Below the pieces are notes generated by a model. The model worked only from the letters and a program-made list of their open reading frames with translations, was not told the origin of the DNA and did not search any database. Below are positions 11,978-24,216 of a DNA stretch of 64,000 nt, piece by piece. The position numbers and the translations under genes were made by a program. This DNA is from Globodera rostochiensis. Lineage: Eukaryota; Nematoda; Chromadorea; Rhabditida; Heteroderidae. How positions within the stretch are numbered: the stretch's first letter is position 1; every line of letters starts with the position of its first letter. The DNA is taken from the NCBI GenBank assembly GCA_018350325.1, contig JAEVLN010000010.1:3100001-3164000 (forward strand), given 5' to 3'.

Positions 11978-12765
11978 GGAATATAACAAATGGATAAAAC
12001 GGAATTATGCAATTGATAACAATAGTACATACATATATTGAATGATTGAATTCAAATTTTTTGCTTAATGATTGAGTAATCTTGATGTGTGTATTTAAAC
12101 TTAAACCTTGTCGAAATTTATTTGAAAAAATAATTAATTATGTAAATATTTATATTTTAGTAATAAAAAATGACAAAATTGATCGAATATGCAAAGTTTA
12201 AAGTTTTCATTAATTCAAAAAGTGAAAATAAAGATAAAACAATGTCTTGCAAAACTTTAAGATTATTTTAATGCTAATCCAGGCTCAAATCTTTTTCACA
12301 AGGGAATCTTTGTAAAAATTCAAAATGGCATGACAAAATTGAAAGCCTTGATAACCTGATTACGAAAATCTGGTCACATGGAACGGAATAATTGATTTCC
12401 AAGTTTAAATAATCATTATAAAATTACAACGGATTTTGACAGACAAATTATACATTTTTATCAATATAATAACGGGGTAATTCTATAATAAATATCGTTG
12501 AAATGGTCAGCGACCGGATTGCGCATAAACTAAATAAAATTATTCAAAAAGTTTTCAATGAACGTTGTTATAAGTTTGTGCGAAAAAATTGAGAAAGTGC
12601 GACACGAACAATTCCTAGACCTCCCTGAAAATTTAAAATTCTTTATAAAACTTTCCAATCATTTATTTAAAAAAATAATAATTCACGTAAAAATTTATAC
12701 CACCAAATTTAAAGAATTTTTGTTCATCAAAATGTTTTAAAAATATATTTATAAATCATAATTGA
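11978..12765. other. Intergenic spacer between convergent srt copies
   Basis: AT-rich. No exon, repeat or RNA gene recognised. Confidence 0.4.
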
Positions 12766-12846
12766 TTAAGTAACTACTTGCAAAACAGCGTCTAATTTCA
12801 CGCAACACAACACCTTCGACATCAAGCACAACAGCATGTTGTACAC

Positions 12847-13979
12847 CAGGGATGGGCGGAATTCCGACTTCCGAAGTTCCGACTTCCGAGTTCCGACATT
12901 TTTTGGGCTCGGAATTCCGAGTTCCGACTTCCGAAAATTTTTTAAGGCCCGGAATTCCGAGTTCCGACTTCCGAAATTTTAAGGAAAAAATCGGAACTTT
13001 TTTCGGAAGTGTTACCCAAATTTCTGCAAAAAATGACAATTTGTGTCGATTTTGAACACAATGCCAAATTAAATTTAAAAAATCCTTAATTTAATATCTT
13101 TTGCAAAGCGTGCATTCATAATATGTATATGTCTCAGTGGTTAAGCAGTTTCGTGACTTATGTTGGGTTCTATTCCCCCGAGTGAAAACTCATTATATGT
13201 TTTTAATTTAAATCTTTTTATTGATGTCTTAGTCATCGCTCAAAAACCCTTATAAAATGGTGATTTTTTTTTGAAATTTTGGGCGTAATTTTTTCCCCCG
13301 GTAGAGCCTATCGGCACCGCCGGAACTCTCCTATTCCCTAAAAACTTGAAAAAATTACCTTATTTATAAAATTTTGGTTGCAAATCCCTTAACAGATCGA
13401 GACAAAAATTCGAAATTTTCTCGGCGGCGCCTATCGGCACCGCCGACCCCCCCCCCCCCCCCCCCCACCTTCTCAAAAATCCTGTATTCCTGACTAATTT
13501 TCTTTAAAAAACCAAACCCAAAAATAAAGCCCCTACAAATTTTAACCTTTTTAAAAAATTCTTTTCCCTGCGGCGCCGCTAGTCCACCCAACAAAAACCT
13601 TTAATAAAAAGCCCTAAAATTTTCAATTTCAGGAATTTTTGAACCTAAAATTAAAAAATGTTCAAAAACTTTTTTTTTTGCAATCAAACAAGTCAATTGT
13701 TTAATTTAATTGTTAAATGTTTGTTGTTTTATTGTTTTTGGTTCGTAAATTGATTTATTCAAGTCAAGGCAACATATTTAAGAAAATTTTTAAAACTTCC
13801 GAGTTCCGACTTCCGAATTCCGAGTTCCGACATTTTTTGGGCTCGGAATTCCGAGTTCCGACTTCCGAAAATTTTTTAAGGCCCGGAATTCCGAGTTCCG
13901 ACTTCCGAAAAATTTTTAGGCCCCGGAATTCCGACTTCCGAGTTCCGAAATTTTCTGAGGTCGTCGGCGCCCATCCCTG
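12847..13979. mobile_element. Non-autonomous hAT-like element, 1,133 bp
   Basis: Perfect 12-bp terminal inverted repeats cagggatgggcg / cgcccatccctg are flanked by the 8-bp duplication ttgtacac (12839-12846 and 13980-13987). The duplicated target is coding sequence of the srt pseudogene's last exon. Both ends hold arrays of gaattccgagttccgac-like repeats in the same orientation. The interior has a tRNA-like stretch (about 13125-13190) and the GC-rich word cggcggcgcctatcggcacc. No transposase frame is seen. Confidence 0.9.
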
Positions 13980-14388
13980 TTGTACACGTCATGACGAACC
14001 GTTTTATTGAGCAGAAGATAAATGATTGGTGGAATATCTTTAATCTTTTGGATAGTCTAATTTTTAATCATAAAAATAAACCATGCGAAAGAATCCAGGC
14101 GAGTTGTGCTAGGCCAATTAAAAATTGCGAAACCCGGACAAATTGCATGTACACGAATAGGAAAGCGGTCGTTGCATTAACCAAACTGATCAGAATCACT
14201 TGGAGTCTGAAAAATAGAAATTTATCGAGAAAAATTATTTTTAAAATTAATAATTTAAATTACGATTTTCTGTGAACGTGAGAAGCCGCCGCCAGTTTGA
14301 GTGTTCTTTAATTTCCACGTTTTAATCGTCAAAATAATGGCAAATGCAAAGTATATGCCGGTTAAGCCCACCACAACAATGTAATTGT

Positions 14389-14853
14389 CGGTACACATCA
14401 TTTCAGTGCCCACACTTCAGAGACGCACACTTCAGTGCCCACACTTCAGTGCCGGTACACTTCAGTGCCCACACTTCAGTGCCGGTACACTTCAGTGCCA
14501 GCACACTTTAGTGCCGGTACACTTCAGTGCCAACATTTTTTTCTGAAAAATGCATAATCGCGTGCAATCAGATCAATATTTTGTAAAAGTAATTCCTCCA
14601 TTGCTACAAAAATACAATTTGTAAAAAGATTCAAAATGTTGAATTCTCAATTTTAAAAGTTCATGACAAAGTTTTTGAAATTAGACCTTATTTGCTTTAT
14701 TTGTAATTTAAGCGGAATCAAAATATTGATCTGATTGCACGCGATTCCTGCATTTTTTCAGAAAAAAATGTTGGCACTGAAGTGTACCGGCACTGAAGTG
14801 TGGGCACTGAAGTGTGCGTCTCTGAAGTGTGGGCACTGAAACGATCGCCGCCG
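14389..14853. mobile_element. Foldback element with 9-bp target duplication
   Basis: The flanks tgtaattgt (14380-14388 and 14854-14862) are a 9-bp duplication of srt coding sequence; the paralog has one copy. The arms are inverted: cacttcagtgcc-like units at 14402-14535 are mirrored by ggcactgaagtg units at 14772-14839. The adjoining 50 bases around ctgaaaaatgca and tgattgcacgcg are mirrored too. A nine-base duplication is typical of Mutator-like elements, which is inference. No coding capacity. Confidence 0.85.
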
Positions 14854-15886
14854 TGTAATTGTGGATCGTATGCAAATCGTTGTGATACTAACCCAAAAAT
14901 TAACAAAATTCAAAGATTTCATTTGTCATACTGTTTTGCCAAAATCGTCGATATAGTCAACATGGGGGTTGAAGAACCAGGAGCCGAACAATCCGCTGAA
15001 CAAGCCCGGTGTGGTGAAGAGCAGGAAGTACAATCTGTAAAAAATATTCATAAAATGATTCTAATGCTAAATTTGATATTTTTTATTTAAAATATAATCT
15101 ATTTGTTGATAAAAATATTTCACCAATAAAGTGTTGGGATCATTATCCACAGATAAGTGCGCTTGCCATGGAACAGCACGTCGGCCCAGTAGGAGGAAGA
15201 CACCTCCACGCATCGGTTGAATGCCAACACCATCTCAGCAGTGGACTCGGTTATCCAAAGACCTAATGGGGAAAATGAGAAAGGTTTTGAAGGATTTTGG
15301 TCATTGTTTTTACTTTAAAAAATATGTAAAAATGGTCCAATTGTATAATCTTTCAGCAAAAATAAAACTATTGGCCAAACATTAAATTAATTGAATAACA
15401 CTTACAGACAGACCACGACCCCATCAAATAATGAATTTTGGCGCAGTACAGTAAACGGCGCCAACCAACGCCAGATATCCGGTCAGCAACACCGCTGATG
15501 AACAGTGCGAGCATGTCGGCCACGGCGATGTAGAACAGAAACTGCATTTTCAAATTTTAAGAATTTATTTTACCCAGTTTATACTCCTTAAAAGCTTTTA
15601 ACAAGTGTTGTCCATGTGCGTGCGCATTGCAACCATGCAAGGAATGTAGAGAATCTGACAAAAATTTCAATATTAATGAGAAAAAAATATAATAAAATTT
15701 TTTATAATTTCTTAAATACAAATTTTTAATTTATTTTATTAGGTTTAAAAAAATTAAAAGTAAAATATTAAAAAATTATGGCTCTTTAATTATAAAAATA
15801 AATATTTGTACTTCACAGATCAGTCCAAGAGTGAGGAACATAATTCCCAATGGGATCTCGAGTTGCATAACTTTGTCTCCTAAAAA

Positions 15887-17658
15887 TAAATAGAGAATTT
15901 AAAAAGCGTAAATTTTATTATTAAAATTCTATAAATCATTTTTTTGATAAATTACAAAAATAATTTTAGATACCTTAAATAGTGTGTTTGCCCAAAGCTT
16001 TAAAAAACTATCGCTATTTGCGGATGAAATATTAATCCTGATGGTAAAAAATGTAATGGAGTAATGAAAATTTAGAAACAACCATTTTTCGGATGCCTTA
16101 ATTTTTCTGCAATAAATTAATACGTCATAAGCGAATCCTTGAAAATAGAAGCTTACTTGAAGAATTCGGATATTTAAATTTTCCAAATTCTAAACACAAC
16201 AAATTGCTGAAATTCTTTTTTGTTAGTTTTAAAGGCCTTAACGAAGGAAGTGGATTAAAAAATTAAAATCAACACTTTTTATTTTGCTGCTGTGGGACGT
16301 TGAGCAAGTTTAAAATTTAAAATCAAAAAACACACCCTAAAATAATAAAATAAAATCGCCTATTTTTTATATAATTAGTTTTTGGCTTCTGCCATCTTCG
16401 AGAAGCCAACCGATGTTATGCGGGTGAATTGGCACTTCTAACTTTTAGGCGTGTTCGACAGACTAAAAGTTCTCGTTCAAGTTTTGCTGGTCTGGTTAAG
16501 TTTTACCAGAGGTGCAATAGCTCAAATGATTCGGTTTTTAGTAGCTGCGCCCCCTAAAATCGGAAATATTATGGGAAAATTGCATTGCCCCCCACCCCCG
16601 AAATTTTTATCTACCCCTACCCCCAAAGCTGGGGTGGGTCGAAACTTTTCGATTTCGATAATTTCGAGGTTTTCTACCGATTTTCTTACGAAATCAAAAT
16701 AAAAAATTTTGATTTCCAAAAATTATTCCTTTCGAAGCACCCCTGCACCAAAGCGTTCAGTACCCTGCGAAATGTCGTCGATGATCGATTCTGACTTGAA
16801 CCGGAAAATATCTCAAAATTAATGCTTGCCGCTGCGGAATTTTGAACTAACATTCATTTTAATTGAAACATTATTTGCTTTTGATTTTCACTGAAAATTT
16901 CAAATTATCAAAAAATCAGGAAAACCTGACAAATCAGGTGCTCTGGTCACCCTGAACATAGACCACAGAAAGCCAAAAAAATCATTAGCTTTCGGCACGA
17001 AACTCTGGGCTCCCGATCCCGGTTTGAAATGCTGGTCCCAATCCCGGCTTTCACCCGGTCCTGATTTCGCCCCAAAATCCCGGTCCAGGCCTACTCTAAA
17101 ACATATGCAAGCAAATTAAAAAATCCTTAATTTAATATCTTTTGGAAAACTATATTTAAATGTGAGGCTCAGTGGTTAAATCTGTGCCCTAACTCTATTT
17201 AACGAATGTTATAGTATAGTCCCCGAGTGAAAATACTTTTTTAAATTTTAATATTTACTCTTTTACCGATTCTTAGTCAAAAAACAAAAACATCACTCAG
17301 AAAGCCTTATAATGGTTTGATTCGAAAATTGATATATCCAAGTCAGAGCAACATTAAAAAAATTTTCAAAACTTCCGAGTTTCGACTTCCGAAATTTTTT
17401 GAGGTCGTCAGCTCCCATCCCTGGTGTAGTGCACCCATAGTGGGCAGACAGACACCCGTAAAATGGCAATTTGGCATAAACATAAAGTGCAATAAATGTT
17501 GGAGTGGTGGCACTACAATTAGCGTTCAGTACCGGCGGCTTTAATTAATCCCATGACAGTTTGACGCTATAACATTTATTTTGTAGCATCAACATGGCTA
17601 ACAAATAAGCTAAAAATTTATTAAAATATTTTAGAAAATTTTTATGAGACGCTTTAAA
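15887..17658. other. Intergenic with decayed elements
   Basis: No functional exon seen. Holds a remnant of the 12847 element family (17115-17423) and a cccggt-rich stretch at 17000-17100 ending ggcctactcta, similar to the end of the MITE at 715-848. Confidence 0.4.
17115..17423. mobile_element. Truncated relative of the 12847 element
   Basis: Shares aaaaatccttaatttaat, then a tRNA-like ggctcagtggttaaat stretch, then cttagtcaaaaaacaaaaac, and the right end ttccgacttccgaaat...cccatccctg. The left inverted repeat is missing. Confidence 0.7.
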
Positions 17659-19726
17659 ATGGAAGTGTTCTTTTTCCACCCAGAAGAGTATGATCGGTTG
17701 TACAATTGTAGCGCCTATAGCATTGATCAAATTCCATTGGAAAAACGACAACACATACTGATCGGAGTCATTTTCCTTTCCATTGGCATAATTTGTGAGG
17801 TAAAAAAATGATTTTTTTAATTCCTCACTTACTGTATTGGATGGATCATTTTAGGTACTGTACATACCGTGCATGATTGCAATACGAAAGCATATGGACA
17901 ACACCTGTTACAAAGTGCACTTCTTATAATTTATCATTTTTTCGTAGGGGGTCAGGAACCCTAATTTAAAGTTTAGTTTATGTTCTACATCTCTATTATG
18001 GATATGCTATGCTTAACATTGAATGCAATCACTACTGGAATTTTGGCCATTTGTGGTGCGGTGTTCTGTACGTCCCCACGCTTTATTTATATTGCTGGAG
18101 CATTTGGACTTTGTTAGAATTTTTATTAATTATTTAAAAGCAAAAAAATTGTATTTATACAAATTTTTGAAAATTTTAAACAAAATTTAATATGGATAGT
18201 CAAATATTTAATTTATTTTTATTAATAAAAATAGCACTGTGGGGCTGCGAAACAGTGGCCGAAATGAGTTTGGCATTGAATCGTTGTTTGGAACTTGCTT
18301 GGAGCCGGGTGGCACGTGTTCTATTTCATGGCAAACAAATTTATTTATGGATGGTCAGTTGTTAGTAGTCATTAGAGCTGTTCGAGAGTCTCGGTCTCGA
18401 GTTTCGAACTGAGAAATTTCTCGGTTTTTGGGTCTCGGTCTCGACTCTCGGGGTTTTAGTCTCGGAAAACGAGACTTTTTTGCACTTCTAAAGGTGGGAG
18501 TTTTGGTGAGAATTCATTACAGAATTTTAAGCGATTTAAAAAACACAATGACAAAAATTTTAAAAATCATTAATTTAATTTCTTTTGCCGAAAGATTATA
18601 CTCCATGCTGTGTGGCTTAAAAGAATATTAGGGGAAAACGGAACGCTAAAAAATTTTTACCAAATTTAGCTATTCCCCACGGTGTATGGCCTGTACTTCC
18701 TCATCTTCACCAAACCGATCATCTTCAGCGGAATGTACATAACATGGTTCTTTAACCCGCACATTGGTTATATCAACGACTACGAAATAATTGTAAGAGC
18801 CGATTTTGTTTTAAATCAAACGGCACGGCGTCAAAAAGTCCAACGGACAATAAAAGTTCAACGGAAGACATGTCCGGTAAAGGGGTAAACGACAATTGGA
18901 CCGGTCGCACAAATCGGACAAAATGCCCGAAAACAGAATTCAGAAAAATTTCATTAATCTTTCGAACTTAAAAACACTTATTAAACCGAGTTTGACCAAA
19001 AATTTTGCGGAAACGCGTTTTTGAACCGGTTTAAGTTAGTTTTAAAAATCTGCAAAAATGGCTTTAAATCGCTCCAAATCGCTAATTAATATGAAATAAA
19101 TATAAGATTATATTAATAAAATACATTTTACAGTATCGCAACGATTTACATGCAGTACACAACTACATTGTGATCATCGTACTTAGCAGCACCTATTTGA
19201 CTTTTGCAATGATTTTTTTTGTGCAAGGTCGCCAGTTCAAAACGCTTAGCACAGACACTGGAACAGTTTATCAGAAGCAGGCTTGGAATTGTTTTTAAGA
19301 AAATTTTTTCTTTCGATTTTGTTCAGGTTTTCATTCAAGTGATCCTGATTAGTAGCAGCAATGCAATTGCTGCTGCTATTTGTGTTTTCATGAATTTTGT
19401 TTCGCTAAGCGAGTTTTTGATCATTCTCGGCCAATTCTGTTGGATAATGGCACATGGTTAGATCAATTTTTTTAGCATTTGAACTTTCTATACGTTTTTG
19501 CACATTTTAAAAACCAAAAAAAAATTTAAAATTTGCAAAAATAGGTCTTCCACCCATCATCTATTTGCTACTGAACAAAACTGTCCGTCGTGACGTGTAC
19601 ATCATGCTTGTCCGCCATCTGGCCGTGATGTTCCCGTGGATTACCGTACCACCCGAACTCTCTTCAACTTTGGCATGTGTAAATGTTGGACAGGTTGGAG
19701 TTGTGCCGAGCTTAACAATTCATTGA
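17659..19726 (+). CDS. srt-type 7TM chemoreceptor, likely intact
   Basis: Eight exons (17659-17799, 17855-17914, 17977-18112, 18235-18353, 18670-18792, 19134-19280, 19327-19456, 19545-19726) give 345 residues. Family landmarks are LYNCSAYSIDQIPLEKRQ, VLYIPCMIAIRKHMDNTCYK, FMFYISIMDMLCLTLNA, LWGCETVAEMSLALNRC, WFFNPHIGYIND and the C-terminal LPPIIYLLLNKTVRRDVY. Exons 6 and 7 can only be joined in frame with a GC donor (cag|gcttgg), unless there is a sequencing error or a lesion; all other introns are GT-AG. An ATG 15 bases upstream is in frame. Intron 4 carries a fragment of the 27155 element. Role: presumed chemosensory receptor. Confidence 0.8.
18374..18560. mobile_element. Left-end fragment of the 27155 element family
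   Basis: Shares cgagagtctcggtctcgag, gggtctcggtctcg, cgagacttttttgcac and the following ttttggtgagaa...cattacagaatt with the left part of 27155-28120. It lies in an intron of the srt gene. Confidence 0.7.
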
Positions 19727-21237
19727 TCATGAAGGAACAATTGTCCATGAATCAAAATCGAATGTAAATAATATGAATGCAATTGATGGAAATATTTTCG
19801 ATTTTGTTTTTAATGCGATAAATTGGTGTATCGATGCGATGAGGGCTATGGTTTTTTTAAATAAATTTAAATTCAACAATTTCTATAATGCAAACAATAT
19901 ATAGACTTAAAGTAAAAATTGCACAGTTAACGGGCAAAACGTTTGTTAAACAATTTTTATTAAAAAAATTATATGTATTTGCTTACCGACTTAAAATAGC
20001 ATTATTCTTGACTAAGATTATATCTTATTCAGTAACTATCAGAATGCAGCCAAGAAAACATCATCAGGTGCAATATAAATGGCATGGCCTACTTCAAATT
20101 TAAACTAATTGAACCGTTAAATTTTCAAGAAAACTTTAATCAAAGTATCGCTTTCTGTGTTTAGTGTGACCATGTTGAACTGACTGATGACGGCTCAGTG
20201 CTTTTAATGGTCCAATAAATAAATGACAATTTTTTATGTACAATGTCTACAAACTCCCACCCTGTCAGCAAGTCCAATCGCGGAATTGCGGTACAAAGAA
20301 TTATATCCATCGCCACCAACACGCTCTTTTTTTGATGTTTTGGGGGGAAAAAAGGAAAATGATCGCGCCGCTTCTTCCGTCTCACTCGTTATGGATGTTA
20401 TGATGATTATGGTCGTTGATCATAACAAAAAAAAATTAATCAAATAGAGCACGGGCCTCCCTCCTTAAAAGCAGTGATCAGTGCGCGATTCCATCGTCCA
20501 ATAATTTTGCATCGGCCCACTTTTTACACTGAGCAAAGCCAACACGCTAATCGCGCAACTGTAAGCCGAAACAAGTCCAAATCGTTTCCAATTGATGCAA
20601 AAATCCTGTCCTTAAATCCTAATAAATGTCTACTCCATATCATTAAAGAAAAAAAATTGGTTATGCCTTCGATGCTTCACAATATGATTTTTATTGTTTA
20701 AAGAATCGCAAATAAAATTTTTGGCGTCAAAAAACGAAATTTCGATCCCTCAATTTTAATTGCTTTTGGAAAATATAGAATCTATGAAATCCAAAAATCC
20801 ATTTAAATTTACTTTTTTTAATAAATTGCGTAGGTTTTTGTTCTAAAATAACTAAGTTTTACGATTTAGAAATGTAAATAATAGCCCACAAAACTCTACA
20901 ACATATCAAATCCGATCAATCGCAAAACAACTAATCGTAAATGTGACTTGTGGGCATTCTCTGATGTGGTGAAAGTTGATTCTAATGATTCGAAACCAGG
21001 AAATCCGATAAGGAAGCATATCCCTCTCCCCCCCCCCCCGTTAAGTAACCGCAAAAACTCACACCCCACTCGCCACACCATAATGCGAGCGAGCCTGTGC
21101 AAAATTTTGCAGAATCATTCAATATTTTGCGCAAATTTATGTTTTTTAACAAAAAAACAAAATTGTAAAGAACAACTTTATTTTTATAAATTGTAGTTTG
21201 GATGACCTTTTCTTGACATTATAGGATTTTTGGTTAG

Positions 21238-21744
21238 CCCACATTTGCGCCCCCACATTTGCGCCCTCCACATTTGCGCCCCTACATTTGCGCCCTCCAC
21301 ACTGGGAAAAAGTTGGAGACTAGAGGTTCGTTAAGCTTAGGCCTAAGCCACCCTGGCTTGGGGTTCGTTAGGCTTAGGCCTAAGCCACCCTGGCTTGGGG
21401 TTCGTTAGGCTTAGGCCTAAGCTAGCTTAGGTTTAGGCCTGAGCCTAATTTTCGCTAATTCAAATTAAGGTTTGTGAGCCCCAAATTAATATATTCGGTG
21501 TGGGCGGGCGCCGAACTGGTCGCGCCAAAACGAGCGGATCCGAAGAATTTGGTACCCATACTCAAGTTAATGCAACGGCAGAAATGAAAGGGCCGAAAAT
21601 GAGCGAACAGCTTTTCGAATCTTTATCGAAAATGAATTTGTTTTTTCTCGATCTGGGGGCGCAAATGTGGGGGGCTCAAATGTGGGGCGCAAAAATGGGG
21701 GCGCAAAAGTGGGGGCGCAAATGTGGAGGCGCAAGTGTGGGAGC
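21238..21744. mobile_element. Foldback element, ccacatttgcgcc arrays
   Basis: The left arm (21238-21300) repeats ccacatttgcgccc about five times. The right arm (21655-21744) is the inverted array of ggggcgcaaatgtgg units. The interior has a telomere-like tandem repeat. No open frame resembling a transposase. Confidence 0.7.
21330..21446. repeat. Tandem repeat with head-to-head TTAGGC-like hexamers
   Basis: A unit of about 37 bases recurs nearly three times. It contains gttaggcttaggcctaagcc, i.e. two TTAGGC words meeting GCCTAA, then accctggcttggggttc. TTAGGC is the telomere hexamer known from several nematodes. Confidence 0.7.
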
Positions 21745-23949
21745 ACGGGGATTTTTAGGTAATTTTCAATTTTCAAAAAACAACTTAAAATTCTATTCAA
21801 TTTTAATAAACTTTATGTTATGTTGAAAAGCTTTCTTCTAAATTATAGATTTTCAGACCTTAATTTTTCCACAAATTTTCTTTAAATAGTAGTGAATTTG
21901 ATTAAAATCAGAAAAGCCAAAATAATTCATTTATTTCTAATTGAAATTCTTGGATTTTAATCAATTTATTCATAAATATGTTGTCCCGCTCTTTTTAAAA
22001 AATTCAATATTTTATACGCAACACAATTTTTAAAACCAAAATTCCAAAAATTTAATTACACGTACCTTTTAAATCATAAAAATTAACCGCCCATAAAAAT
22101 TGCTTATTCCTATCACTTTCCTTTCATCATCCAACATCCCCAGAGAACGCCAAATTAGCGGCTTCATCATGTTCTACCAAGTTCCTCAATTAGCACCTTA
22201 CATGGACTGGATTTATACGTATCGCTCGTCCACACCCCCCCCCCCCGCTTTATCTTCGTCGTCAATCGCCGAATTGTTCGATGAGGCGTAAAATTGGTAG
22301 AACGGGTGTGTGTGCTGCGTGTACTTCATGGATATGTGCTTGAAATAGCTGCTGATTTATTCGATAGAATGGGGCATGGACCAGAGATTTGCCTATTATG
22401 CGGCCATATGTGCCAGTCATTCAACATTATTTCTTGCTTTACTCTTACTGTCTTGCCTGGATACTCTCTGACAATCACATACTATTTCTTAAACTATGTT
22501 CCAGCAGATTTATCCTAATATTTTGCTGTTCAACATATGAATTTTGAACATCGGACTTTTTGGTCAGGGTTTTTTTATTTTGGGTTTACCAATTTTTAAA
22601 AGTAATTGACAATTTTTCCTGACTATGAGGCGCCTTCAGACCAAAAGAAACTTTTAATCTTATTTAAAGATCTTCATTTTCAAGCATTTCGTGAAATGCA
22701 AATTTTTTAATGCCTAAGCAGAATTTAACTTTTAATTGTCTTCCTGCTTAAGACTTTCATAACGAATTATTTATTTATCACACTGCCCTGTTCAATTATA
22801 ACTAGAATTTCCCGATTTTTAGGCTTAATCGGGTCTAGATTTAAAAATCAATTAAAGAAATATTTCGACATTATTTATTTTGCTTTTTTATATTCCATTA
22901 CAATTTCTCTGTTCGACTGTCTGTCCATTCTCTTCATGACCACACACTATTTCTTCTTTTTTTTCTTCCCTCGAGACGATGTTTGTCGGCATATAAAGAC
23001 ATTTGTCGTCGTCTCTCTGTTGGAGACGTTCATCAGACAATCATGTCGTCCATTCTTTCTGGGAAAAAAACTGTTGCGGAGCGATTGTCATCCAACAATT
23101 AAACACGTTTTTGGAATGGTTGTGCAAAATTTTCTTAACGTGATGTGATGATATTCTTGTAAATGTCTGCTGAACATTTTTATGTGTTTATGTTTTGAGT
23201 TAATGTCTAATGACATTTGAATTATAATTTTTACTTGCCTAATTTTATCATATCCGTCCCTATTGGAGACTGCCGTCACGATTACCGGTATTTTGCTATC
23301 TGGATTTATTAAATGATCCGGTCCTGTTTGATCCTTCAAATTGAATCATTGAACCTGATCTGCTTGCTCATTTGCGCATATGATAAGAAATCAGAGCAGT
23401 ACAAAATCATTGTTGCATAAGACACCGTTTGTATTCTCCGATTTTATTTCAAACTACTTTCCCTCTGGCACTGTGCCAACTCAGCTTTGAATGCCCTTGG
23501 GGCAAAAATCAATTTCAGCCAACAGAATATGCAAATTATCGAAATAAAAGATCTTACTCACATTAAACGCCCGCTAATCGCATTAAGCCGCTTTTCCTGC
23601 ATCCCCAAACATCATGCCATATGCTTGCATATTATGTACATACGTAATCGCTAATCATTTTTGATATGTAGCATGCCTTTCCCATAGATCAGCGCCTTCT
23701 TAATCGCATAAATTTGCGCAACATAAAAATTATTCCGATTTTTATTTTATTTTGCTCAATGGACCAAAAACATATAAACAAGTGTATACACACACATCTT
23801 TCTTTGGCCGGTTCGGTGGCTGTTTTTTATTAATTTATATTGCAATTTAAAGAATTCGGGAGTTATGGAACAGGGGCTGGCGCGCGAACATCGAACCACG
23901 GCATTTTTGTCAACCCAAAATAAAATTATTGAAGAGATTATGGTAAATA

Positions 23950-24216
23950 GCCAACTCGCTACCTGCCAACTCGCTACACCCCAACTCGCTACTTTGTCCC
24001 GACTCGCTACCCCTTTTTTACTTGTTCAAAAACCGTTAAGACATTTTTACAATTAAAAATGCATGTATTTTCATCTACTCGACGAGACAAAACAAACGGT
24101 ACCATTTTAGGCTCGAGTAACAACCATGAGCTGAGTTATAAAGATTTTAAAAAGTAGCGAGTCGGGACAAAGTAGCGAGTTAGGGTATAGCGAGTTGGCA
24201 GGTAGCGAGTCGGGGT
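23950..24216. mobile_element. Foldback element, ccaactcgctac arrays
   Basis: Four left units end in the word actcgctac (23950-24013), and four mirrored units begin gtagcgag (24153-24216). The spacers between units (ctg, accc, tttgtcc) occur in the same order in the inverted arm. The two arms are therefore copies of one array rather than independent expansions. Confidence 0.75.

Larger units (their letters stand above)
12766..15886 (-). pseudogene. srt chemoreceptor pseudogene with two transposon insertions
   Basis: A degraded, close relative of the intact srt gene at 57707-59608, on the same strand. Recognisable pieces are ILYIPCMVAMRTHMDNTC, FYIAVADMLALFISGV, the TM3 segment ending NRCVEV, TM6 (LQVILISLVNATTAFLFVYM) and the tail DIPPIIYLLLNKTVRHDVY. 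Lesions seen against the paralog: the N-terminal YNC exon is missing. An in-frame TAA with loss of the splice donor lies near 15605. One base is inserted near 15488 and one deleted near 15429. An element at 14389-14853 splits the TM5 region, and another at 12847-13979 splits the last exon. Not expected to make a functional receptor. Confidence 0.85.

Noticed and set aside
15929..16186. 85-codon minus-strand frame as the N terminus of the srt pseudogene
   Set aside because: It lacks the YNC motif and does not resemble any srt first exon; it is probably chance.
22100..22518. Short frames suggesting a small gene
   Set aside because: No protein-like motif, poly-C interruption, and no consistent exon structure.
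23950..24216. CRISPR-like array
   Set aside because: Units are 12-18 bp, spacers are not unique, and the arms are inverted; the genome is animal.
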